Of a stretch of DNA of 64,000 nucleotides, positions 28,861-38,035 are shown piece after piece; within the stretch, counting starts at the first letter, position 1; each line of letters starts with the position of its first letter. The notes below the pieces were generated by a model that was not told the origin of the DNA, ran no database searches, and worked only from the letters and a program-made list of their open reading frames with translations. This DNA comes from Dyella dinghuensis (GTDB taxonomy: Bacteria; Pseudomonadota; Gammaproteobacteria; Xanthomonadales; Rhodanobacteraceae): assembly GCF_003977615.1 (NCBI RefSeq), contig NZ_RYZR01000007.1, positions 124,001 to 188,000 on the forward strand. The letters run 5' to 3'. The translations under genes were made by a program, and so were the position numbers.

Positions 28861-30062
28861 CGACGGCATTGAAAACCGGTCATCGCCGGTCACCCGCGCT
28901 GGATATTGCGGTGGTCGGTGGCGGCATGGTGGGTGCTGCGGCGGCATTGGCATTGAGTCGCGCGGGTTTCAGCACCGCGTTGCTCGAAGCACGCGCTCCT
29001 ACACTGTGGAGCGCCGACGATGACGTGGACTTGCGCGTCGTTGGCTTGGCGCCATCGTCCATCGCTTTGCTCGACGACCTCGGCGTTTGGCCGTCCATAC
29101 GCAATGCACGCGCGAGCTCCTATTCGCATATGCATGTGTGGGATGCCGAAAACGGCGCGGCGATCCACTTCGACGCCGCCGACGAAGGCCGCGATTCACT
29201 CGGCTACATCGTCGAAAACAACCTCGTGCAGTGGACATTGTGGCAATCGTTGGAAGCGGCCGGTGTGCGACGGCTTTGCCCTGCAACGGTGAAAGATTTC
29301 GAGACGCGTGCGGATCGCGTCGTGCTGGAACTTGCCGATGGCGAAAGCCTGTCCGTGCGTTTGCTGATTGCAGCGGACGGTGCAGGTTCGCCTTTGCGCG
29401 AACGCGCAGGTATCGGCACGGATGGTCGTGACTACGCACAGCGTGCCGTTGTCGCGCACGTCACCACCGAGCGTCCGCACGAGCGCACCGCATGGCAGCG
29501 CTTTTTGCCAACCGGGCCGCTGGCGCTGCTGCCGCTGGCCGACGGACGCAGCTCCGTCGTGTGGTCATTGCCGGAAGCCGAAGCGCGCCGCGTACAAGCG
29601 CTGGACGACGAGGCATTCTGCAGCGAACTGGGCATCGCTTCCGATTTTCGTCTGGGCCGAATCACGGCCACGACGCCACGCGCCGCGTTTCCCCTGAAAC
29701 TGCAATTGGCCAGCGCTTATCACGCCGAACGCTTCGTTCTGCTCGGCGATGCCGCACATACCGTGCATCCGCTGGCGGGGCAGGGCGTCAACCTTGGTTT
29801 GCGCGATGTCATTGAACTGCGCGACACCTTGTCGGCAGCTCGCAGCGAGGGCCGCGACTTTGCCGCTGCGCACATCCTTCGTCGTTACGCGCGACGTCGC
29901 CGCAGCGAGGACACGCTCGACGCCTACGGATTCGACGCGCTTGCACGCATCTACGCCTGGGAATCGCAGCCATTCGTGGCAGCACGCGGCATCGGCGTGC
30001 GGTTACTGGATCGACTCACACCACTGAAGCGGCGTATCGCTGCACACGCCGCCGGACTTTGA
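28857..30062 (+). CDS. UbiH/UbiI/UbiF-family FAD monooxygenase
   Basis: Second paralogous flavin hydroxylase, probably UbiI (C5 hydroxylation) or a UbiF-like enzyme. 401 aa. FAD motifs IAVVGGGMVGAAAALAL, LLIAADGAGSPLR and GDAAHTVHPLAGQGVNLGLRD are intact. Translationally coupled to ubiH and to the following hydrolase through ATGA-type overlaps. The sequence alone does not decide which ring position it hydroxylates. Confidence 0.9.
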   Translation: MTTALKTGHRRSPALDIAVVGGGMVGAAAALALSRAGFSTALLEARAPTLWSADDDVDLRVVGLAPSSIALLDDLGVWPSIRNARASSYSHMHVWDAENGAAIHFDAADEGRDSLGYIVENNLVQWTLWQSLEAAGVRRLCPATVKDFETRADRVVLELADGESLSVRLLIAADGAGSPLRERAGIGTDGRDYAQRAVVAHVTTERPHERTAWQRFLPTGPLALLPLADGRSSVVWSLPEAEARRVQALDDEAFCSELGIASDFRLGRITATTPRAAFPLKLQLASAYHAERFVLLGDAAHTVHPLAGQGVNLGLRDVIELRDTLSAARSEGRDFAAAHILRRYARRRRSEDTLDAYGFDALARIYAWESQPFVAARGIGVRLLDRLTPLKRRIAAHAAGL

Positions 30063-30085
30063 TGCTTCCAAAGGGGAATGACCTC

Positions 30086-30880
30086 ATGCGTTTCGTTCGA
30101 TTGTGCTGTCTCGCATTACTGGCTGCTTTGAGTTTCACCGCACAGGCAAAAATGGTGCATCGCCCTGTGGAATGGACGCTCGACGGTACGCACTTCAAAA
30201 GTGTGCTGGTCTATGACGATGCCAGCAGCGCCAAACGTCCTGGTCTGGTGATGGTGCCGAACTGGTACGGCATCACCGACGTCGCGATAAAAAAAGCGGA
30301 CATGATCGCCGGCAAGGATTACGTGATCCTGCTCACCGATATGTACGGTGAAAACGTGCGCCCCACGCCCGGCCACGCCGATCAGGCCCAGGCGGCAACC
30401 AAGCCGCTGTATGCCGATCGCGTGATGATGCGCAAGCGCATCAACGAAGCGCTTACGCAACTGAAGGCGCAAGCCAGCACGGCACCGATTGATCTCACCA
30501 AACTCGCGGCCATCGGTTTTTGCTTCGGTGGCACGACAGTGCTCGATCTGGCGCGCAGCGGTGCGGATGTGGCGGCGGTGGTGTCATTCCACGGTGGCTT
30601 GACCACCGACAATCCTGACTTGGCCAAGAACATCAAGGCACGCGTCTTGGCGATGAACGGCGCAGACGACAAAGGCACCATGCCTGACGCGGACAAGTTC
30701 ATGGATGAAATGCGCGGCGGTTCGGCCGACTGGGAATTCCTGGTCATCGGCAATTCGGTGCATTGCTTCACCGAGACCGAAGAAAACTCGCCGGGCTGCA
30801 AGTACGACCCACGCGCCGCAGCGCGCAGCTATCGGTTGATGCACGATTGGCTGAATGCTGCTTTCAGCGGCAAACCTTAA
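30086..30880 (+). CDS. Periplasmic dienelactone hydrolase family protein
   Basis: Alpha/beta hydrolase of the DLH family with a signal peptide (residues 1-21, ending AQA), so exported, unlike classical cytoplasmic dienelactone hydrolases. 264 aa from the ATG at 30086, which has AGGGGA upstream. The catalytic triad candidates are C146 in GFCFGG, D194 or D195 in NGADDKG and H226 in SVHCF. It is downstream of the ubi genes; the substrate is unknown. Confidence 0.88.
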   Translation: MRFVRLCCLALLAALSFTAQAKMVHRPVEWTLDGTHFKSVLVYDDASSAKRPGLVMVPNWYGITDVAIKKADMIAGKDYVILLTDMYGENVRPTPGHADQAQAATKPLYADRVMMRKRINEALTQLKAQASTAPIDLTKLAAIGFCFGGTTVLDLARSGADVAAVVSFHGGLTTDNPDLAKNIKARVLAMNGADDKGTMPDADKFMDEMRGGSADWEFLVIGNSVHCFTETEENSPGCKYDPRAAARSYRLMHDWLNAAFSGKP

Positions 30881-30936
30881 AACATGTTCAAAATCTTCGC
30901 CGATTCGCGAAGAATCTAAGGGACTCGAAACCTGCC

Positions 30937-31042
30937 CCCTCCCCTACGTGCAGTAGGGGAGGGTTGGGGTGGGGTTAAGCCGTCACGTGTGCGGCAAGCT
31001 CGTGCAACCCCACCCCAGCCCTCCCCTGCTTGCAGGGGAGGG
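30937..31042. repeat. 106-bp palindromic intergenic element, copy 1
   Basis: Layout: terminal hairpin CCCTCCCCTAC/GTAGGGGAGGG, inner arm GGGGTGGGGTT, a roughly 30-nt centre containing GCGGCAAGCTCGTGC, inner arm AACCCCACCCC, and a second terminal hairpin CCCTCCCCTGC/GCAGGGGAGGG. The whole can fold back on itself. It lies between the convergent hydrolase and ispB genes. Copies 2 and 3 are the same length. Confidence 0.93.
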
Positions 31043-31116
31043 CGCGAATATCGCAGCAAGATTCGTCGCTAGTTAGCGAATCGTCGGCGCCTCCCCCGAA
31101 CGGGGTTGAAGGCGAA

Positions 31117-32139
31117 TCAGAACGTGCGTTGCACCGAATAGTCGGCGAGTGTCGCCAACGCCTCGCGATACGACGATGCCGGCAGCGATGCAAGCGCTTC
31201 ACGTGCAGCACGCGCATGACGCATGGCGCATTCACGCGTGCGCTCGATGGCACCGGAGTCGTGAATCGCCTTCAGGATGTGGTCGAGCGAATCCAGGCCG
31301 CCGTGCTCGATCGCATGACGCATTTCGCGGGCTTCTTCGGTGCCCACGCGTTGCATGGCATAGATCAGCGGCAAGGTAGGTTTGCCTTCGGCCAGATCGT
31401 CGCCGATGTTCTTGCCCAGCGTGCGCGAATCGCTCACGTAGTCGAGCAAGTCGTCGGCGATCTGGAACGCGTAGCCCAGCTGCATGCCGTAGTGGCGCAG
31501 CGCCATCACCTGCGATTCGGGCAACCCGCCCAGTAGGCCGCCCAATTGCGTGGCCGCGGCAAACAGCACCGCGGTCTTGCGCTCGATCACAGCGAGATAC
31601 GCCGCTTCATCGACATCGGCATTGCCGATATTGAGCAATTGCAGCACTTCGCCTTCGGCAATCGTATTGGTGGTGTCGGCGAGGATGCGCATGATGCGCA
31701 TGTCGTCCAGTTCCACCATCAGCTGGAACGAGCGCGAGTAGAGGAAATCGCCGACCAGCACGCTGGCAGCATTGCCCCACAACGCGTTGGCCGTCTTGCG
31801 GCCGCGGCGCAGATCCGATTCGTCGACCACGTCGTCGTGCAACAGCGTGGAGGTGTGAATGAACTCGATGACCGTCGCCAGCTTGATGTGCTTGTCGCCG
31901 TTGTATCCCGCCGCGCCGGCGGCCAGGGCATGCAGCATCGGGCGAAGCCGTTTGCCACCGCTGGCGATGATGTGATCGGCGATCTGGTTGATCAGCACCA
32001 CGTCGGAGGCCAGCCGTTGCCGGATCAGGGCATCGATCCGCTGCATGTCGCCTTCGGCCAGCGCACGCACGCTCGCAAAGTCGCCTACGGGTTCGATGGT
32101 CTGGAGAACGGAGGTGTTCATGAGGCGGGTGCTGGACAT
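31117..32139 (-). CDS. ispB: Octaprenyl diphosphate synthase IspB
   Basis: Trans-isoprenyl diphosphate synthase making the ubiquinone side chain. 340 aa. First Asp-rich motif LLHDDVVDESDLRRG, second DDLLDY, plus GGKRLRP for IPP binding. Starts at 32139 or, six codons in, at 32121 (MNTSVLQ). A TATAAT at 32149-32154 lies so close that the upstream ATG would be nearly leaderless. It matches the ubiquinone hydroxylase genes nearby functionally but is on the opposite strand. Confidence 0.95.
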   Translation of the reverse strand: MSSTRLMNTSVLQTIEPVGDFASVRALAEGDMQRIDALIRQRLASDVVLINQIADHIIASGGKRLRPMLHALAAGAAGYNGDKHIKLATVIEFIHTSTLLHDDVVDESDLRRGRKTANALWGNAASVLVGDFLYSRSFQLMVELDDMRIMRILADTTNTIAEGEVLQLLNIGNADVDEAAYLAVIERKTAVLFAAATQLGGLLGGLPESQVMALRHYGMQLGYAFQIADDLLDYVSDSRTLGKNIGDDLAEGKPTLPLIYAMQRVGTEEAREMRHAIEHGGLDSLDHILKAIHDSGAIERTRECAMRHARAAREALASLPASSYREALATLADYSVQRTF

Positions 32140-32148
32140 AGGTTCCAG

Positions 32149-32154
32149 ATTATA
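32149..32154 (-). promoter_or_regulatory. Consensus -10 box for ispB
   Basis: Exact TATAAT on the - strand, 9 bp before the upstream ispB ATG. No good -35 hexamer is visible 16-18 bp further up, so this is only a partial promoter match. Confidence 0.4.
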
Positions 32155-32313
32155 GAGGGGCCGGCCGCATCCCGTGTGACTGCCTCCGGATTTTTACCCC
32201 GTGAAGGGCGGCCAAGGACGGCAAGCTGGTGGGGCGGTTCCCCGTAGCGGCCCTGAAACCCTATGTTACGATGACAAATCACACCGTTACACCGTACCGC
32301 TTGAGGTTATTTC

Positions 32314-32817
32314 ATGGCACGTGGCATCAATAAAGTCATCCTGGTTGGAAACCTCGGCGCGGACCCGGAAGTCCGCTATACCGGCGGTGGCACTGCCATT
32401 GCCAGCCTGCGCATCGCTACCTCCGAGCAATGGACCGACAAGCAGAGCGGCCAGAAGCAGGAGCGTACCGAATGGCATCGTGTGAAACTTTTCGGCCGCC
32501 TGGCGGAGATCGCTGGCGAGTACCTGAAGAAGGGCCGTCAGGTATATATCGAAGGCTCCCTACGTACCGATAAATACACCGACAAAGACGGCGTCGAGCG
32601 CTACTCCACCGACATCATCGCTAATGACCTGCAGATGCTGGGCGGCGGCGGTGCCGAAGGCGGCGGTGCCCCGGGTGGTGGCGGTGGTTATCGTGAACGC
32701 CCGCAGGGCGGCGGCGCTCGCCAGGGTGGCGGCGATTACGCCAACGCGCCACAGCGCCAGTCCGCGCCGCCGATGGAAAGCAACAACAATTTCGACGATG
32801 ACGATATTCCGTTCTGA
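32314..32817 (+). CDS. ssb: Single-stranded DNA-binding protein
   Basis: Tetrameric OB-fold protein for replication and repair. 167 aa: OB domain (residues 1-110, [21 protein letters not shown]), a Gly-rich linker (about 112-140) and the conserved acidic C-terminal tip DDDDIPF that recruits partner proteins. Own promoter presumably in the 170-bp gap to ispB; no LexA box is apparent. Confidence 0.98.
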   Translation: MARGINKVILVGNLGADPEVRYTGGGTAIASLRIATSEQWTDKQSGQKQERTEWHRVKLFGRLAEIAGEYLKKGRQVYIEGSLRTDKYTDKDGVERYSTDIIANDLQMLGGGGAEGGGAPGGGGGYRERPQGGGARQGGGDYANAPQRQSAPPMESNNNFDDDDIPF

Positions 32818-32848
32818 GGGTCGCGATCGTCTAAACGTCTAAAACATC

Positions 32849-32877
32849 GCAGGGGCCGCAAGGCTCCTGCTTTTTTT
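32849..32877 (+). terminator. Rho-independent terminator after ssb
   Basis: 9-bp stem GCAGGGGCC / GGCTCCTGC (one G-U pair), GCAA loop, followed by seven T. The T-tract reaches the stop codon of the convergent lipoprotein hydrolase gene. Confidence 0.88.
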
Positions 32878-34816
32878 ATGGCGAAGTCACGGGCTGATCC
32901 TGGCACGGCACACGCTCCTTGCCCGGTGGCTGCAGGCAGTGGAGCTGGGCGGCATGCAGGCGAAGAATGCGGCGCAGCTCGATGATGGCCTGTGGCGTGT
33001 CTTGCACGTTGTGCCACGCAGGAACGGCAAGCTCGGAATCGGCACCGTCAAGGTGCGCGCTGGCGTAGGGCACCACGCCGTCGTCCGAATCGTTCAACGG
33101 ACCCTTCAATTTATAGACGCCCACGATGGTGTGGTAGTGCACCGTGGGCGATATCGGTAGTGTGCTGGACGCTTTGATGAAGGGATCGGTATCGCTGAGG
33201 TTGTCGATGCTGTTGGGCACGCGCGTGGCTGTGTCGCCGCTCGCTGCTTTGCCTTGCATCGCATCCGTCAGGTTCTTGCTTTGTTCCAGCAAGGTGACGG
33301 GCAAGCGGATCAAGTTGCCGATCCAGCGCGCGAGTTTCCATTGCGCGACAGGCGTGCCTCGATGCGGCGCGGCGAGAAAGACCGCGCGCGTCACCTGTGG
33401 CATCGGCTCAAATTGCAGATAGGGTGCAAGCACCTGCCGCACTTTTTGTTTTTTTTCGGGCGTCAGATCGTTACGTTCCGGTACCGCAACCCACAATTTG
33501 TCGCCGCTGGATGAAACCAGCAGGCGCGCAATCACGCCACCCATGCTGTGCCCAATCAGCACGATGTGTTGGGATGCGACGGCGTGCCCCGTGGGATCGA
33601 AGTGATGAATGGTCTCCTCAATCACCTTGCTGATCTGCAAACGATTCACCGCCACGGGCTGATTGGTGGGGTAATACACCTCCCACACCTGATACGTGCG
33701 GCGCAGTTGTTCGTCGCCCATCACTTCGTTGACGACATTGATCCACGCTTCCGGACTGCTGGCCAGCCCATGCAGCATGATCACGGTCAGCCGGTTCGGA
33801 TCGTACGGTTGCATCAACAGCACTTCAGGCTTGGTGATCCCGCCGCGCCCGAGCAGCGAACGGATCGACTGCGTCGCGAAACCCGAACGCGCCAGCCACA
33901 CACCGTAAGGCGCCGTGAAATTGGCGGCGAGCGGAATGGTTTGATGGTCGAGTGTGATGGCGCTGTCGACGTAGGGATTCTTCGCAAAAAGGCGCACATC
34001 ATGCGTGCCGAGGACATCGCTTAATGTATCGCCCGGAAATTCCAGGATGGCAGTCAGCGGCACATAGTTGGGTTCGCGCCATGGCTGATCCGTGTCGGGT
34101 GGCGGCGAACCGATGGCGACGAATTCCGAACCGAAGCCGTCGCGCCGATAGACATTGCGTAAACCGCTGAATCGCAGTCCTTCGGCAGGGATCAGTTCTT
34201 TCGGGATGTAGTCGCCCGAGCCGAGGTAAACATCGGTACTTGGCTTGAGCAGATTCCAGCCGGCGATGGCCCGGCTGTTCCAGTCAGTACCGAGTTCAGG
34301 GAGTAACTTGAAGAAGCTGCCGACAGCTTGCTGCGTGGCGTAGTTGTAGAAATCCAGCACCTGCGATTGCCGTGTTTCGAAAGCGCGCTCGCCAGGATTG
34401 CGCGGGGTATAGAAAAGATAGGCATAGGCATAGCGTGCCGACTGCAGGTACGCATCGACGGCGGGATCGCTTACCTGCTGACTACCGTCGGCACTATCGC
34501 GCTGGATCGCATACGAAAGCCACAGCTCGGCCAAGGCGGAAAGACGGCGTTCGTCGTCCAGGCCATCGGAAAGCAGTAGCGTGTTGGTGCAACGGGTGAA
34601 ATTCGCGGCGCACTCGTCGCGGTTGAGCGCCACCACGTTGAGTGTTTGCAAGGTGCCATCGCTCAACTTGCGCGTGCTGAGCACATCGCTGCGGCGCTGG
34701 GTGGCGTATTCCTTGGGTGTGACGTGATGCACCCCGACCATGTCGCAGCCGGCCATCAAAGCTAGGGCTGCGATGGCAACGACATGAGCGATCCAATGGG
34801 AGTTGCGGCCTTTCAT
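32876..34816 (-). CDS. Lipoprotein alpha/beta hydrolase (lipase-like)
   Basis: 646 aa from the ATG at 34816, preceded by GAGAAG. The signal ends in the lipobox LMAGC (C24), so it is a predicted lipoprotein. The first roughly 330 residues are unassigned. The C-terminal half is an alpha/beta hydrolase with VIMLHGLASSPEAW (oxyanion region), the nucleophile GHSMGG, and candidate Asp/His in DSDDGVVPYASAHLDGA and AWHNVQ. Substrate unknown; a PGAP1-like or esterase role is possible. Divergent from the DUF4105 gene. Confidence 0.85.
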   Translation of the reverse strand: MKGRNSHWIAHVVAIAALALMAGCDMVGVHHVTPKEYATQRRSDVLSTRKLSDGTLQTLNVVALNRDECAANFTRCTNTLLLSDGLDDERRLSALAELWLSYAIQRDSADGSQQVSDPAVDAYLQSARYAYAYLFYTPRNPGERAFETRQSQVLDFYNYATQQAVGSFFKLLPELGTDWNSRAIAGWNLLKPSTDVYLGSGDYIPKELIPAEGLRFSGLRNVYRRDGFGSEFVAIGSPPPDTDQPWREPNYVPLTAILEFPGDTLSDVLGTHDVRLFAKNPYVDSAITLDHQTIPLAANFTAPYGVWLARSGFATQSIRSLLGRGGITKPEVLLMQPYDPNRLTVIMLHGLASSPEAWINVVNEVMGDEQLRRTYQVWEVYYPTNQPVAVNRLQISKVIEETIHHFDPTGHAVASQHIVLIGHSMGGVIARLLVSSSGDKLWVAVPERNDLTPEKKQKVRQVLAPYLQFEPMPQVTRAVFLAAPHRGTPVAQWKLARWIGNLIRLPVTLLEQSKNLTDAMQGKAASGDTATRVPNSIDNLSDTDPFIKASSTLPISPTVHYHTIVGVYKLKGPLNDSDDGVVPYASAHLDGADSELAVPAWHNVQDTPQAIIELRRILRLHAAQLHCLQPPGKERVPCQDQPVTSP

Positions 34817-34896
34817 CAATTCTTCTCTGGCAAGAAAGCAGGATGAGCGGTCGTTGCCGGTCTATTATCCATACATCGGCGAGGGGGAGAGCTGGC

Positions 34897-35889
34897 ATGG
34901 TGATCATGCGATGGATTCTTTACGTGCTGATTGTGCTGGTCGCCGTGATCTCTGGCGGATGGGCCGCGTTGGCCCTTTGGTATCAGGCGCCGGGTGGTCC
35001 CGTGGTCAGAACCATGGCAGCAGTTGCCTGGGTCATCTTTGTTTTGACCGTCCTGGCCTTGATATGGGCCAAACGCGGCGGTGTGCCTATTGCAGCGTAT
35101 GTGTTGGCCTATGTGATCCTGCTGGCGTGGTGGGGCACCATCGCGCCGTCCAATCATCGTGAATGGGCCGACGATGTCTCGCGTATGCTGGCGGGCCAGG
35201 TCGATGGCAATCGCGTCACGCTCTACAACGTGCGCAACTTCAACTGGCGTACGGATGATGATTACGACGCGCGCTGGGAAACGCGAAGCTACGATCTCGA
35301 TCAGCTTTCGACGGCCGATGTCATTCTCTCTTCGTGGGGCGTCCCCGGCATTTCGCATGCGCTGATCTCGTTCGGCTTCAACGACGGTTCGCATGTGGTT
35401 TTTTCGGTGGAAATCCGGCGTAGGAAAGGGCAGTCGTTCTCATCGATCGGTGGGTTCTTCAAGCAATTCGAAAGCACCATCGTTGCCGCCGATGAGCACG
35501 ACATCATTCGCGTGCGCACCAATGTGCGTAACGAGACCGATCACCTGTATCGATTGCGCATGGACAAGACCGCGATGCGCAGCCTGTTCCTGGCGTACGT
35601 GCAGGAAGCGAATGAACTGGGTGCCAAACCGGCGTTCTACAACACCGTCACGTCCAACTGCGTGACCATTGTGTACGGCATGGCCAAGCAGATCGATCCG
35701 GGTCTTCCCTACGATTACCGTTTGCTGCTGACGTCGTATTTGCCGAGTTATCTGTATCAGGTGGGTGCGTTGGATACGCGCTATCCGCTGGCGGTGCTTA
35801 CGCAACAGGGCGATATCACGGCACGTGCCCGTGCAATCGGTCCTGGTGATGATTTCTCGCGCGCCATACGCACACCGCCCGAACCTTGA
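34897..35889 (+). CDS. DUF4105 (Lnb-like) membrane protein
   Basis: 330 aa from the ATG at 34897, with GGGGGAG 7 nt upstream. Three N-terminal transmembrane segments (about 4-27, 40-58, 64-82) precede a domain of about 240 residues. H154 (SSWGVPGISHALISFGF) and C255 (TVTSNCVTIVYG) match the conserved His and Cys of DUF4105, the family of the lipoprotein N-acyltransferase Lnb. The role in Gram-negative bacteria is not established; a Cys-dependent acyl transfer or hydrolysis at the membrane surface is inference. Confidence 0.8.
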   Translation: MVIMRWILYVLIVLVAVISGGWAALALWYQAPGGPVVRTMAAVAWVIFVLTVLALIWAKRGGVPIAAYVLAYVILLAWWGTIAPSNHREWADDVSRMLAGQVDGNRVTLYNVRNFNWRTDDDYDARWETRSYDLDQLSTADVILSSWGVPGISHALISFGFNDGSHVVFSVEIRRRKGQSFSSIGGFFKQFESTIVAADEHDIIRVRTNVRNETDHLYRLRMDKTAMRSLFLAYVQEANELGAKPAFYNTVTSNCVTIVYGMAKQIDPGLPYDYRLLLTSYLPSYLYQVGALDTRYPLAVLTQQGDITARARAIGPGDDFSRAIRTPPEP

Positions 35890-35907
35890 CGCAACGACAG
35901 CGCAACT

Positions 35908-36013
35908 CCCTCCCCTACGTGCAGTAGGGGAGGGTCGGGGTGGGGTGAAGCCTTCCATTTTGCGGCAAGCTCGTGCGACCCCACCCCAGCCCTCCCCTGC
36001 AAGCAGGGGAGGG
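35908..36013. repeat. 106-bp palindromic intergenic element, copy 2
   Basis: Same layout as the element at 30937-31042, with the same length and a nearly identical centre (TGCGGCAAGCTCGTGCGA). The terminal hairpins are CCCTCCCCTAC/GTAGGGGAGGG and CCCTCCCCTGC/GCAGGGGAGGG. Lies between the convergent DUF4105 and M1 peptidase genes. Confidence 0.93.
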
Positions 36014-36033
36014 AGTTGATGCGTAGAGTTTTT

Positions 36034-38013
36034 TTACTTGATGGTGAAGGTGTTATTGCTGCGATCCACATCCGGAATCGCATGATCCGGATCGATGGTG
36101 GCCGACTTCACCGCCTTGCTGCCATCCACGCGGATGACATAGCTACGGTGCATCATCCACGTTTCCACGGGAACGCGAACGTCCTGCTTGCTGCCGTCGG
36201 TGTAAACCACTTCCAGCATCGAAGGCATCACAAGCTTGTCGAGGTTGGCGACGGTGACGAGCGCGCCCTTGCGCCAGTCGCCGTCCACTGCAGCCACATC
36301 TTGCACGGCCAGATCAAGCTTCCAGTTGTATTCGTACCAGCCGCGCCAGAACCAGCTCAGATCTTCGCCCGTTTCGCTTTCCATGAAGCGGAAGAAGTCC
36401 GACGGGCTGGGATGCTTGTACGCCCAGGTCTGGATGTATTTGCGGAACGCTGGATCGAAACGTTCCGGCCCGATGATCTGCTCGCGCAGCAGCACCAGAC
36501 CGTAAGCGGATTTGAAATACGTCACCGGGTGACGGTACTTCTCCGGAATCTGATCCGCGCGTGTCAGCAACGGCGGTGCATCCGCATCGGTCAGCACCTT
36601 GACGATTTCATCCGCCGGGTTGCCATGACCCGGCGCGTATTCCGGATCGCGCTTGGGTGCGTATTCGCCGTGATTGAAGCTGTCCGCTTCATACACGTCG
36701 ATGAAGGTGTTGAAGCCTTCATCCATCCACGCATTGCGGCGCTCGTCGGTGCCGACGATCATCGGGAACCACGTGTGACCGATCTCGTGCGCGATCAGCG
36801 CATGCAGATCGCTGCCCTTCGCTTCTTTCGAATCGAACGTGATGCTCGGGTATTCCATACCGCCCGCCGAGCCGGCTTCGTTGATCGCTACCGTGTAAGG
36901 GTAGGGATACCACTGCTTCGAAAAGTATTCGGTCGATGCCTTGACGTATTCGGTAGCGCGGCCCCATGCGCCGTCACCGGCGCTTTCGACGGGATAGGCC
37001 GATTCGGCCAGCGCCGTCTTGCCGTTCGGCAGATTGATGCGCGCTGCGTCCCAGATAAATGCCTTCGACGCGCCGAACACCGCATCGCGGCTGTTCTGGA
37101 TGCGGAAATGCCACGTCAGCGTGCCGCTTTGTTTCGGACGCGTGTTGGGATCGTTCACTTCATCGGCCGAACGAATCATCACCGTCTTGTCGCTGTGACG
37201 CGCTTGCTCCAGCCGCTGCAATTCGGTCTTGGTCAACACGTCCTGCGGATTGAGCAGATCGCCGGAGCCGACGACGATCATGTCCCACGGCACCGTCACC
37301 GAATAATCGTAGTCGCCGTATTCGAGATAGAACTCGTTGTTGAGATACGGATCGGTCGTCCACCCGCGCAGGTCGTCGTACACGCACATGCGCGGATACC
37401 ACTGCGCGATCTCGAAGATGTCGCCGTTCTTGGTCGGGTTTACATCCGTACGACCGCCGAATTCACCCGGCACCGTGTAGTAGTAACTGATGTGCAGACG
37501 CAACTTGCCATCGTGCGCCTTCAACGCTTCGGGCAAGCGCACCTGCATGCGCGTATCGGCGATTACCCAATCGGCTTTCTGCAGCTTGCCGCCAGCGCCT
37601 TCGACTTCGACGGAGACGATGTGCTCGCCGTCCGTGAACTGGGCCGGAAACTTGCCCGCGCCGAATGCGCCGCGCGCATCGGTGCGATAACGATTCTGTT
37701 CCACCTGCAGCCACAGCACGTCCAGATCGTCCGGGCTGTGGTTGGTGTACGTGATGACTTCCTCGCCGGTCAGCTTGCGCGAAGCCGGTTCGAGCGTCGC
37801 CTTGATCTGATAATCCGCACGGTTCTGCCAGAACAGCGGTCCCGGCTTGCCGCTGGCGGTGCGAAAAGCGGTGGCCGATTGCGGATAGACGAACGGCGCG
37901 AATGTCTGCAGCGGTTCGTAGTTGGAGATCGGCGCCGTCTGCGCCGCAAACGCGGCGCTGGAAGCGAATAGCAAAGCTGCGGTGAGCGGGCGAAGCGTGG
38001 TCAGACGGCGCAT
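36034..38013 (-). CDS. M1 family metallopeptidase, exported
   Basis: 659 aa with an N-terminal signal peptide (AFA cleavage near residue 23). The gluzincin motif HEIGHTW followed by WMDEGFNTFID gives HExxH-x18-E, and GGMEYPS replaces the usual GAMEN exopeptidase motif. Conserved Tyr candidates lie in SAYGLVLL. Predicted periplasmic aminopeptidase. It starts 22 bp after the AGE-family gene and so may be cotranscribed with the mannose locus, though its link to that pathway is unclear. Confidence 0.92.
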   Translation of the reverse strand: MRRLTTLRPLTAALLFASSAAFAAQTAPISNYEPLQTFAPFVYPQSATAFRTASGKPGPLFWQNRADYQIKATLEPASRKLTGEEVITYTNHSPDDLDVLWLQVEQNRYRTDARGAFGAGKFPAQFTDGEHIVSVEVEGAGGKLQKADWVIADTRMQVRLPEALKAHDGKLRLHISYYYTVPGEFGGRTDVNPTKNGDIFEIAQWYPRMCVYDDLRGWTTDPYLNNEFYLEYGDYDYSVTVPWDMIVVGSGDLLNPQDVLTKTELQRLEQARHSDKTVMIRSADEVNDPNTRPKQSGTLTWHFRIQNSRDAVFGASKAFIWDAARINLPNGKTALAESAYPVESAGDGAWGRATEYVKASTEYFSKQWYPYPYTVAINEAGSAGGMEYPSITFDSKEAKGSDLHALIAHEIGHTWFPMIVGTDERRNAWMDEGFNTFIDVYEADSFNHGEYAPKRDPEYAPGHGNPADEIVKVLTDADAPPLLTRADQIPEKYRHPVTYFKSAYGLVLLREQIIGPERFDPAFRKYIQTWAYKHPSPSDFFRFMESETGEDLSWFWRGWYEYNWKLDLAVQDVAAVDGDWRKGALVTVANLDKLVMPSMLEVVYTDGSKQDVRVPVETWMMHRSYVIRVDGSKAVKSATIDPDHAIPDVDRSNNTFTIK

Positions 38014-38035
38014 GGGTGTCTCGGGGATGAGGAGT

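Noticed and set aside
36016-37971. 651-codon + strand frame opposite the M1 peptidase
   Set aside because: Antisense shadow of a recognised metallopeptidase; starts inside the palindromic element.
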